Positions 56,996 to 64,000 of a stretch of DNA of 64,000 nucleotides are shown one piece after another. Each line of letters opens with the position of its first letter. The first letter of the stretch is position 1. The notes beneath the pieces are model-generated. The model did no database searches. It was not told the origin of the DNA and was given only the letters and a program-made list of their open reading frames with translations. This DNA comes from Alteromonas portus (GTDB lineage: Bacteria > Pseudomonadota > Gammaproteobacteria > Enterobacterales > Alteromonadaceae), in the NCBI RefSeq assembly GCF_005117025.1, contig NZ_SWCO01000009.1:234844-298843 (forward strand). Reading direction: 5' to 3'. Made by a program: the position numbers and the translations under genes.

Positions 56996-58482
56996 TGATG
57001 CTGTGGGCCTATATTTACTGCTATCAACTAACTTTAGACAGCCACATCAAAGCGGCTAGAAATAAACGTGCACATAGCCAATTGCCGAAGCACGAAACCA
57101 ACAACCAGTATTCATCGTTAGCGTCGAATACCCCCGTTGCGGTGTACTGCAGTAAAACAAACAAAATTACGCAGTGTAATGATATTGCGAAAAAAGAAGG
57201 CATTGAAATTGGGCATGGGCTAGCTCAAGCGGCGGCGCTATGCCCTTACGTACATATTCTGCCTTTCAGTGAAGAAGCTGAAAAGCATATGCTGACGCAG
57301 TTAGCCCATCGGCTTTATCCACTGGCTTCTGACATCGTATTAGACAACCACATTCAATCAGATAGTGTAAACGGTCTAGCAGTAAGGCTAGATAACCTAA
57401 CTCATTACTATGGCGGTCATACGCCACTGTGGAAAACTTTAACCCAAGCACTTGCTGAAGCAGATATTCGCTATCATTTTGCTAGCGCATGGACAATTGA
57501 GGCCGCAAAAGTATTAGCGCTTCATAAATTTAACACCTACTTACATACACCCGATGACATAAAAAAAGCGCTAAGTTCGTGCCCGCTTTCTATTACGGCT
57601 CTATCACCCAAAGTCATTGACTCGTTGGCAAGGGTGGGCGTTTCCTGCGTACAACAGTTGCTTGCCATGCCGGTACAAGAGCTGGGGCAGCGCTTTGACA
57701 ATAACACCATTATGTATCTTACTGCGTTAAGGGGAGAAACCTTTCCACGGGTTACATTATTTAGGCCTTTGGAGCACTTCGATAACTTTACTTTATTACC
57801 TTTTGATATTGAAAACACGCAGCATCTAACCCCTTTTGTCACCCAGCAGTTTGAGCATTTGTCTCACTATTTACGGGCAAGAAACTTATATACATCCAGC
57901 ATCAACGTGCGTATTCATTTCAGAGAAGCACCTATAATGGATATCAATATACGCTCGGCACTTCCTCAGTCTTCAGTACAAAGTTGGCTGCCCTTGTTTA
58001 ATCTTAAAACTGAGAATCTAGAGCTACCTGAACCAGCCACAGCCATTGCGCTTACCTGTCAGCAATTTGAAGAAATGGATACACAGAATGGCGACTTTTT
58101 TAGCGACAGGTTTAATGATATTGCACAAAAGCAATTAATTGGGCGCTTAAACGCGAAGCTAGGCGATAACAGTACCTTTCAACCTCTCGCTGCCGACAGC
58201 CATCAGTTTGAATATATGACGGTGACAGAGTCGAGCGCTGGTGACGGCACCGGTAATTATGCTTATAGCAGTGACATTACTCCTACCTTCACTTTTGATG
58301 TACCTAAACCGCTTATTCAGGCTACCCAAATTTGCTTTGGCCCCGTGCGATTACACAGTGAGTGGTGGCATGACAGCCCAACAAAGCGTGATTATTTCAT
58401 CGCCCAAACTGAGCAATGCGTAAGGCTTTTAGTGTTTAAAGACGAAGAGAGCCGCTGGTGGGTACAGGGCCTTTTTTGCTAG
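56995..58482 (+). CDS. imuB: ImuB, inactive Y-family polymerase-like adaptor
   Basis: The 495 residues start at 56995 (MMLWAYIYCYQL), not at the 56941 ATG inside imuA. The Y-family fold is evident (PVAVYCSKTNKITQCNDIAKKEGI, little-finger and C-terminal RHOB-like parts). The acidic catalytic triad of Y polymerases is not seen, as in other ImuB proteins, which serve as clamp-binding hubs. It sits between imuA (1-bp overlap) and dnaE2 (36-bp gap). Confidence 0.9.
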   Translation: MMLWAYIYCYQLTLDSHIKAARNKRAHSQLPKHETNNQYSSLASNTPVAVYCSKTNKITQCNDIAKKEGIEIGHGLAQAAALCPYVHILPFSEEAEKHMLTQLAHRLYPLASDIVLDNHIQSDSVNGLAVRLDNLTHYYGGHTPLWKTLTQALAEADIRYHFASAWTIEAAKVLALHKFNTYLHTPDDIKKALSSCPLSITALSPKVIDSLARVGVSCVQQLLAMPVQELGQRFDNNTIMYLTALRGETFPRVTLFRPLEHFDNFTLLPFDIENTQHLTPFVTQQFEHLSHYLRARNLYTSSINVRIHFREAPIMDINIRSALPQSSVQSWLPLFNLKTENLELPEPATAIALTCQQFEEMDTQNGDFFSDRFNDIAQKQLIGRLNAKLGDNSTFQPLAADSHQFEYMTVTESSAGDGTGNYAYSSDITPTFTFDVPKPLIQATQICFGPVRLHSEWWHDSPTKRDYFIAQTEQCVRLLVFKDEESRWWVQGLFC

Positions 58483-58518
58483 CGGTATGCGGTTAAAGAA
58501 AAAGGTAAAGGCAATATC

Positions 58519-61500
58519 ATGAAATACAGTGAGCTCTTTTGCCAAAGCAATTATAGCTTTCTTTGCGGCGCCTCTTCCCCCGCAGAGCTTGTTACCACGG
58601 CTTCTTTCCTTGGTTACGACGCACTTGCCATTACCGATGAGTGTTCAGTAGCAGGTGTGGTACGGGCTTTCGATGAAATTAAGCATCAGGGTCTACCGAT
58701 TACGCTTATTGTGGGTAGTTACTTTGTATTTGATGACACTTTATCTTTTGTGCTGTTGTGCCCGAACAAAGCGGCCTATAGCGAACTATGCCGAATCATT
58801 ACTAACGCGAGACGTCGTTCTGAGAAAGGTGAATATCAACTGGCTGAGTGGGACTTGCGTACCATTCGCCATTGCAAATTCATTTGGCTACCAAGTGGAA
58901 AAGTGCCGCAAGACAAGCATTGGGCTGAATGGCTGCAAAAACACCCGAGCATTGATGCTTATATTGGCGCTCAGCGCCTATTAGACGGACGGGATCACCA
59001 CAGGTTTGCGCATTACAATCATCTGCAGTCTGCCTACCCTTTCCCAGTTATTGCCTGTACGGGGGTGCTCATGCATCACGCCGACAGACTGCCGCTTCAA
59101 CATGTATTGCATGCTACTAACGTGCATACCAGTGTAGATAAAATAGGTCGGGATGCGTTGAGTAATGCAGAGCGTAGCCTTCGCACCATACAAAAAATTA
59201 AGAAACTTTACCCTGAGAAATGGGTAGCCAATACCAATGCCCTTGCCCATGTATTCACGTTTTCCTTAGAAGAGCTGCGCTACCACTATCCAGCGGAGCT
59301 TGTACCTGAAGGATATACGCCCACTTCGTATTTACGGGAACGTGTAGAGGCCGGTATAAAAGTGCGTTTCCCTGAAGGTATCACCCCTGATATTCGCCAA
59401 ATCATAGAAAAAGAACTGACGCTTATTGCCGAACAAGAGTATGAGTATTTCTTTTTAACCATCTACGACATTGTTCAGTTTGCCAAGCGACAACGCATTT
59501 TGTATCAAGGGCGCGGCTCTGCGGCCAACTCGGTAGTGTGCTATGGCTTGGAAATAACTGCGGTAGACCCCAGGCAAATAAGTGTGCTGTTCGAACGCTT
59601 TATTTCTAAAGAACGTAACGAACCACCCGATATTGATGTGGATTTTGAGCATCAGCGTCGTGAAGAGATCATCCAATACATCTATAAAAAATACGGCAGA
59701 GAAAGAACCGCTATCGCAGCTACGGTTATTTGCTATCGCTTTAAGTCAGCGTTTAAAGATGTGGGCAAGGCACTGGGCTTTAGCGAGTCACAGCTTGATT
59801 TTGTGGTAAAGCAGATTAATCGACGGGACAGCGTTATTCCGTGGAAGTCTCAGCTGGCAGGGCTTGGACTAAATCCTGAAGAGCCTAGGGTACAGCAGTT
59901 AATTGCCCTTACCGAAGCTTTACTGGGCACGCCCCGACATTTGTCGCAACATGTAGGTGGTTTTGTTATTAGCGCAGGACCGCTCTACGACCTTGTACCT
60001 GTTGAAAATGCCGCAATGGAAGACCGCACTATTATTCAGTGGGATAAGGACGACATTGAAACCTTAGGTCTATTAAAAGTGGATGTACTGGCCCTTGGGA
60101 TGTTAAGCGCTATTCGTCGTGCATTTTCTCTTATCAACAAGCAGTATTCTATTGAAACCAGCATCCCATTTATCACCAAGCTCGGGGATGACAAACAGGT
60201 TTTCGATATGATTTGTCGGGCCGATACGGTAGGCGTTTTTCAAATAGAATCACGGGCACAGATGTCTATGCTGCCAAGGCTTAAACCTCGTCGCTATTAC
60301 GATTTGGTCGTACAAATAGCCATTGTACGGCCTGGCCCCATTCAAGGCGACATGGTTCACCCTTATCTGATACGTCGCCACGGCAACGAAACCATTAGCT
60401 ACCCATCTAAAGATGTGGAAAAGGTGCTATCACGCACTATGGGCGTGCCTATCTTTCAAGAACAAGTGATCCAGCTTGCCATGGTTGCAGCAGGCTTTAG
60501 TGGCGGAGAAGCCGACCAACTGCGGCGCGCCATGGCAAGCTGGAAAAAGGACGGTAGAATTTTTGAATTCAGAGACAAACTCATTAAGGGTATGACAGAT
60601 AAAGGCTATGACAGTACGTTTGCCCACAACTTATTTGAGCAAATAAAAGGCTTTGCAGGTTATGGCTTTCCTGAATCTCACTCAGCATCTTTTGCCGTAT
60701 TAGCTTATGTGTCTTGCTGGTTGAAGTTTTACTTTCCCGTTGAGTTTTACGTAGCGCTGTTGAATAGTTGGCCTATGGGATTTTATTCGCCGTCTCAGTT
60801 AGTTCAGGATGCTAAGCGTCATAACATAAGGGTAGAGGCCCCCTGCGTTAACCAGTCTGAGGTTGAGCATTCTCTAATGGTACAAGGCCAAGAAAAATAT
60901 ATTCAGCTTGGTCTTACGCTTATTAAAGGCTTAAGTGAAGCTTCGTCTCAGCTTATTGTGGAAAACCGCTCAGATAAGGGCTACACCAATGTCGAGCAGT
61001 TGCAGCAGCTTTCGCTTAAAAGTAATGAACTAGAGGCACTGGCTAGCGCCGATGCTCTTCGCACTATTTCAGGCAACCGGTATGAAACCCGCTGGCGAAT
61101 TATGGATACCCAAACCCGTCTACCACTTTTCGATACCGACGAATTTTATGCAGATAAACATACCACAGCGCTCGGCGCTACACCTTCTGAGGCAGAAAAT
61201 TTACTAGAAGACTATGCTTCAACCGGCTTATCGGTAAATAACCACCCTATTTCTTTACTCAAAAAGCAACATAAGCTTAAAGACATAAGCTGGTCCAATT
61301 CCCTAAAAGATAAGACCAATAAATCTGTTGTAAAAGTACTCGGCGCAGTGACAGGGCGACAGGCCCCGGGTACAGCCGCAGGCGTTACCTTTCTAACTTT
61401 AGAAGATGATATAGGCAATATGAACGTTGTGGTATGGCAAGCCACCGCTCGTGCTCAGCAACAAACATTCTTAAAGGCTAAACTACTACAGGTAAATGGT

Positions 61501-61608
61501 ATTATCGAACGCTCCAAAGAAGGAGTTATTCATATTATTGCAGGTAAGCTTATTGACCGGACGCCTTGGCTCGAGAAGCTCATGCTGAATTCTAGAGATT
61601 TTCACTAG
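58519..61608 (+). CDS. dnaE2: Error-prone DNA polymerase DnaE2 (ImuC)
   Basis: The 1,029-residue family C polymerase has an N-terminal PHP domain (SNYSFLCGASSPAELV, ITDECSVAGV). Its catalytic acidic motif is PPDIDVDFEHQRRE (about 378-391). A second site is DVLALGMLSAI, with ESHSASFAVLAYVS later, and a C-terminal OB-fold (GTAAGVTFLTLEDD). The length matches DnaE2 (about 1,030) rather than DnaE1 (about 1,160). It performs lesion bypass with ImuA and ImuB. Confidence 0.96.
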   Translation: MKYSELFCQSNYSFLCGASSPAELVTTASFLGYDALAITDECSVAGVVRAFDEIKHQGLPITLIVGSYFVFDDTLSFVLLCPNKAAYSELCRIITNARRRSEKGEYQLAEWDLRTIRHCKFIWLPSGKVPQDKHWAEWLQKHPSIDAYIGAQRLLDGRDHHRFAHYNHLQSAYPFPVIACTGVLMHHADRLPLQHVLHATNVHTSVDKIGRDALSNAERSLRTIQKIKKLYPEKWVANTNALAHVFTFSLEELRYHYPAELVPEGYTPTSYLRERVEAGIKVRFPEGITPDIRQIIEKELTLIAEQEYEYFFLTIYDIVQFAKRQRILYQGRGSAANSVVCYGLEITAVDPRQISVLFERFISKERNEPPDIDVDFEHQRREEIIQYIYKKYGRERTAIAATVICYRFKSAFKDVGKALGFSESQLDFVVKQINRRDSVIPWKSQLAGLGLNPEEPRVQQLIALTEALLGTPRHLSQHVGGFVISAGPLYDLVPVENAAMEDRTIIQWDKDDIETLGLLKVDVLALGMLSAIRRAFSLINKQYSIETSIPFITKLGDDKQVFDMICRADTVGVFQIESRAQMSMLPRLKPRRYYDLVVQIAIVRPGPIQGDMVHPYLIRRHGNETISYPSKDVEKVLSRTMGVPIFQEQVIQLAMVAAGFSGGEADQLRRAMASWKKDGRIFEFRDKLIKGMTDKGYDSTFAHNLFEQIKGFAGYGFPESHSASFAVLAYVSCWLKFYFPVEFYVALLNSWPMGFYSPSQLVQDAKRHNIRVEAPCVNQSEVEHSLMVQGQEKYIQLGLTLIKGLSEASSQLIVENRSDKGYTNVEQLQQLSLKSNELEALASADALRTISGNRYETRWRIMDTQTRLPLFDTDEFYADKHTTALGATPSEAENLLEDYASTGLSVNNHPISLLKKQHKLKDISWSNSLKDKTNKSVVKVLGAVTGRQAPGTAAGVTFLTLEDDIGNMNVVVWQATARAQQQTFLKAKLLQVNGIIERSKEGVIHIIAGKLIDRTPWLEKLMLNSRDFH

Positions 61609-61745
61609 ATCTTTTACATGAGCAAGGCAATAAATTAGGGATACGGCACTGCTATTTTTTTGATTAAAAACGCCTTTCCTTATAAAGTAGTCACCAATAT
61701 TTCCCCTGTATTTTAAAGAATACAGCAATCATTTTGGAGTATAGA

Positions 61746-62537
61746 ATGATGCGATGGATTGCGCTTTTTGCAAGCAGCCTATTTTGTTTAAATGTCTATG
61801 CAGGTAAATACATAGTTGGCGCACAAAATCTATCGTATTTCCCCCACTACGACTTCTCTTCGCCAGTAGATAAAGGGGTTGCTTGGTCAATTTTAGAGGC
61901 TTTTTCTGAAGTTTCAGGTCACGAGTTTGTCTACTTAAGTTTACCGATAAGGCGGCTTCAACTTGAGCTAGTTAAAGGCAATGTAGATTTTGTATACCCT
62001 GATAATCGGGGCTGGTACAACAGTATTACCACGTCGAGTGATAAGTATTTTTCATCCCCATTAACAAATGCCGTTACAGGTACAATTGTAAAACAACAAA
62101 ACGTTGGAAAAGGTATTGAAAAGATCAACCATCTTGCCATGCCTTTAGGTTTTACACCGGTTAACTGGCAAGAAAGGATAGACAATCAGAGTACAAAAAT
62201 TACGTGGGTTACAGATATTCACCAAGGGTTAGCCTTGTTGTATCAAGAGCGCGTTAACGGGTTAGATTTAGAGTACTTTGTTAGTCAACATTTCGCACAA
62301 CTACCCTATGAAAAAGATGCCTTTACTTTAGATTTAACGCTTCCACATAATGAAATTCCTTTTTCTTTGTCTACGCTTTATCACCAAGACATTATTAGTG
62401 AACTAAATACATTCATAGCTTCAAACCCCGAATTAATTGACAGCATAAGAGCCAAATATGGAATAGTCCCTTTCGAAAAGCTATCTCAAAAGCTTTTAAA
62501 AGAACAAGGATTGAAAGTTGAAGAGGTTTGGAAATAA
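61746..62537 (+). CDS. Periplasmic solute-binding protein, SBP family 3 type
   Basis: I start at the ATG at 61746 (GGAG six bases upstream), not the TTG at 61734. The 263 residues have a signal peptide (MMRWIALFASSLFCLNVYAG) followed by a two-lobed binding-protein pattern: YFPHYDFSS, VAWSILEAFSEVSGH, then a DFVYPDN strand. No permease or ATPase genes follow, so it may feed a sensor or act alone. The ligand is unknown. Confidence 0.8.
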   Translation: MMRWIALFASSLFCLNVYAGKYIVGAQNLSYFPHYDFSSPVDKGVAWSILEAFSEVSGHEFVYLSLPIRRLQLELVKGNVDFVYPDNRGWYNSITTSSDKYFSSPLTNAVTGTIVKQQNVGKGIEKINHLAMPLGFTPVNWQERIDNQSTKITWVTDIHQGLALLYQERVNGLDLEYFVSQHFAQLPYEKDAFTLDLTLPHNEIPFSLSTLYHQDIISELNTFIASNPELIDSIRAKYGIVPFEKLSQKLLKEQGLKVEEVWK

Positions 62538-62807
62538 TGTCTATCGGTTTGACGGTTGTACGTACATAGAGAGTATCAAACTCCAGTAATACTAATAGTA
62601 CCTAAAAGGTTACGTACCCCATATAGGTGGTAAGCCAGCTAGTTAAAACGTAATAGGTGTACCTCTGTAAAAACTTCAATAGTGTCAGTAATCTGCACTT
62701 TTTGAACTCAAAAAAACCTTTCTTAAATTATTCTATCTATCTGAAATATGGTCAAATTATTGGTTGGATAAATTTTTGCTTGTTGATTATCAAATCAAGG
62801 AGTAATT
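62538..62807. other. Intergenic region without a clear gene
   Basis: This AT-rich stretch holds the promoter of the PagL-like gene and a clear GGAG ribosome site just before 62808. The 62657-62860 ORF overlaps the real gene in another frame and is not supported. Confidence 0.5.
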
Positions 62808-63338
62808 ATGAAACGGGCATCACTACTTTTATTTTCTTTTTTCATTATTTTCACCGCTAATAGCGTTCAGGCAAAACAAACGGTAAGTGTAGATTACATG
62901 CACGGGTTTGATGATATCGACGGTATGCGCTTTGCGTACAGACCACTAGAACAAACACTAGCTACAGATTGGTTTGGCGATATAAAGCTGTACTGGGAAG
63001 TCAGTGCAGTCGTATGGGAATACGGTGAGAATGATACGCACAGCACAAGCTATGGAGCGTCTTTGACCCCTGTCTTTATGAAACAAATATCGACACTTTA
63101 TGACAAATACCCTGTGTATCTGGAAGCAGGCATTGGCGCAAGCTACATTGGCGATCAAAAAGTCGCTGGCAAGGATATTGGCTCTAACTATCAATTTGAA
63201 GACAGATTGGGTGTATTTGTAGAAATAGATGAAAAGCAGCATGTGGCTCTGCGCTACATGCACTTTTCTAACGGCGGGTTTAATAACGACAACCCAGGGC
63301 TAGACTTCCTAAACCTATCCTACGCCTACCATTTCTAA
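62808..63338 (+). CDS. PagL-like lipid A deacylase (acyloxyacyl hydrolase family)
   Basis: The 176-residue outer-membrane barrel protein has a signal peptide (LLLFSFFIIFTANSVQA) and the PagL active-site strand RYMHFSNGGFNN (His152, Ser154). The third member of the His-Ser-Glu triad would be at position 166 and is Asp, not Glu. The ATG follows CAAGGAGTAATT. PagL removes the 3-O-linked acyl chain from lipid A at the cell surface. It ends in Phe (YAYHF). Confidence 0.88.
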   Translation: MKRASLLLFSFFIIFTANSVQAKQTVSVDYMHGFDDIDGMRFAYRPLEQTLATDWFGDIKLYWEVSAVVWEYGENDTHSTSYGASLTPVFMKQISTLYDKYPVYLEAGIGASYIGDQKVAGKDIGSNYQFEDRLGVFVEIDEKQHVALRYMHFSNGGFNNDNPGLDFLNLSYAYHF

Positions 63339-63344
63339 CGAAAT

Positions 63345-63397
63345 GGGGTCAGAGTACATTTTTCCATTTTAATAAGGAAAATAATGTACTCTGCCCC
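63345..63397. repeat. Palindromic GGGGTCAGAGTA mini-element 1
   Basis: A 53-bp palindrome: GGGGTCAGAGTACATTTTTCC on the left pairs with GGAAAATAATGTACTCTGCCCC on the right. These ends resemble the GGGGTCAGAGTAC termini associated with small transposon-derived repeats (RAYT-related elements, from memory). It begins only 6 bp after the PagL-like stop. Confidence 0.6.
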
Positions 63398-63502
63398 CTT
63401 TTATTATTGTTCAAGTCTAGTGTGTTAGTCACACTGCGAAATGAGTCCTCACACTAAAAAGCTGGGAAAGAATACTACAGAGATCGTTGAAATCTTAATA
63501 TT

Positions 63503-63599
63503 GGGGTCAGTGTACATTTTTTTGATTCAAGGGCGTATGAGAATACATATCATGTATGAGTGCGCTCTGATGGTTAGCGAAATAAAGTACTCTGACCCC
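63503..63599. mobile_element. Palindromic GGGGTCAG mini-element 2 (MITE-like)
   Basis: A 97-bp element begins GGGGTCAGTGTACATTT and ends AAGTACTCTGACCCC, with a short inverted centre (ATACATATCATGTAT). Its ends match element 1. It has no coding capacity. The nearby 63441-63641 ORF is not supported. Confidence 0.6.
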
Positions 63600-63624
63600 A
63601 TTATTTTTCTTTCTGCCAGAAAGC

Positions 63625-63650
63625 GAAAAACCCGCCGTTAGGCGGGTTCT
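63625..63650 (-). terminator. Terminator downstream of 5S copy 1
   Basis: On the minus strand AACCCGCC-TAAC-GGCGGGTTTTTC forms a strong stem with a T run, 12 bp past the 5S end at 63662. The same hairpin recurs after copy 2. Confidence 0.85.
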
Positions 63651-63661
63651 TCTTATTGGGA

Positions 63662-63776
63662 CCTGGCAGTGTCCTACTCTCACATGGGGAAACCCCACAC
63701 TACCATCGGCGCTAATACGTTTCACTTCTAAGTTCGGAATGGAATTAGGTGGTACCGTATCGCTATGGCTGCCAGG
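63662..63776 (-). rRNA. rrf: 5S rRNA, complete copy 1
   Basis: 115 nt on the minus strand, from CCTGGCAGCCATAGCG (5' end) to GTAGGACACTGCCAGG (3' end), with the closing stem formed by both ends. The conserved core CCGAACTTAGAAGTGAAAC and GCGCCGATGGTAGTGTGGGG are present. It differs from the neighbour copy at several bases (for example AAACCCC against GAAGCCCC). Confidence 0.95.
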
Positions 63777-63879
63777 AAAAACTGGTTTGCAGTAGCGCTT
63801 ACTGCGTAAAGCTGAGAACTCTCAACCTTACTAAATTCTGTGAGCTCGCATATAAAATGCTGTAGCTTCTATATAAAGC

Positions 63880-63906
63880 AAAAAACCCGCCGTTAGGCGG
63901 GTTTTT
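63880..63906 (-). terminator. Terminator downstream of 5S copy 2
   Basis: AACCCGCC-TAAC-GGCGGGTTTTTT on the minus strand, the same hairpin as at 63625-63650, sits between the two 5S genes. Confidence 0.85.
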
Positions 63907-63916
63907 CTTAATGGGA

Positions 63917-64000
63917 CCTGGCAGTGTCCTACTCTCACATGGGGAAGCCCCACACTACCATCGGCGCTAATACGTTTCACTTCTGAGTTCGGAATGGAGT
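63917..64000 (-). rRNA. rrf: 5S rRNA, copy 2, cut by the window edge
   Basis: The 3' part of a second 5S gene in the same orientation begins at 63917. 84 nt are visible, matching copy 1 closely with a few changes (GAAGCCCC, GAGTTCGG). The 5' part lies outside. The rRNA operon therefore ends with tandem 5S genes, and 23S and 16S would lie beyond the right edge. Confidence 0.93.

Noticed and set aside
63441..63641. 66-residue ORF over the second palindromic element
   Set aside because: Spans the element and the rRNA terminator; only chance open frame.

Overview
The window looks like a chromosome segment of a marine gammaproteobacterium of the Alteromonas group. The evidence is moderate GC with AT-rich accessory blocks, many TonB-dependent receptors and GGDEF/EAL proteins, and recognisable neighbourhoods: ubiC-ubiA beside a FliL-like gene, kbl-tdh-glpE-glpG, kdkA/coaD/mutM, rpmB-rpmG, radC/coaBC/slmA, imuA-imuB-dnaE2 and a yjbEFGH-type exopolysaccharide operon. 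The species call is inference from gene content; no database was searched.

Layout. 1-4.6 kb: two TonB-dependent outer-membrane receptors, each with a Fur-like box nearby. 4.7-12.5 kb: an accessory block. It holds a methyltransferase overlapping a very large PLD nuclease / SF2 helicase / S24 peptidase / DUF3427 protein, a beheaded tyrosine integrase, a DUF3883-type nuclease candidate and an unknown membrane protein, both AT-rich, and a broken gene. 12.56-13.85 kb: a mosaic of tRNA-Arg 3'-half remnants, a duplicated and partly deleted HNH-like gene, and a DUF2960 gene. 14-18.5 kb: transporters (BCCT, split YeeE/YedE pair, NhaC). 18.7-20.4 kb: a hipBA toxin-antitoxin operon with a regular operator array. 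An intact tRNA-Arg(CCG) follows at 20.7 kb.

21-42 kb is largely housekeeping: cytochrome c5, a GAF-GAF-GGDEF-degenerate EAL protein, rep, ubiK, a decayed RelE-type toxin with an intact antitoxin, ubiCA, a FliL relative, kbl-tdh-glpE-glpG, and an operon joining a PstS-like periplasmic protein, an outer-membrane barrel and a membrane GGDEF-EAL protein. LPS-core genes (GT9, kdkA), coaD, mutM and ribosomal proteins L28/L33 follow. 42-49.4 kb carries yjbEFGH, radC, coaBC and slmA. 49.5-51.5 kb is a divergent pair for glycerol-phosphate-type surface polymers, with an unusual HIT-cytidylyltransferase fusion. 51.5-56 kb has an M28 peptidase, DUF1820, DUF885 and an anchored small protein. 56.2-61.6 kb is the LexA-boxed imuA-imuB-dnaE2 mutagenesis cassette. 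61.7-63.3 kb has a solute-binding protein and a PagL-like lipid A deacylase. The right end holds two palindromic mini-elements and the tail of an rRNA operon with two tandem 5S genes on the minus strand, the second cut by the window edge.

The best candidates for something under-described are the methyltransferase + PLD/helicase/S24/DUF3427 cassette with its integrase scar and neighbouring nuclease candidate (a possible anti-phage island), the four hipBA operators spaced exactly 27 bp, the PstS-barrel-c-di-GMP operon, and the HIT-cytidylyltransferase fusion.
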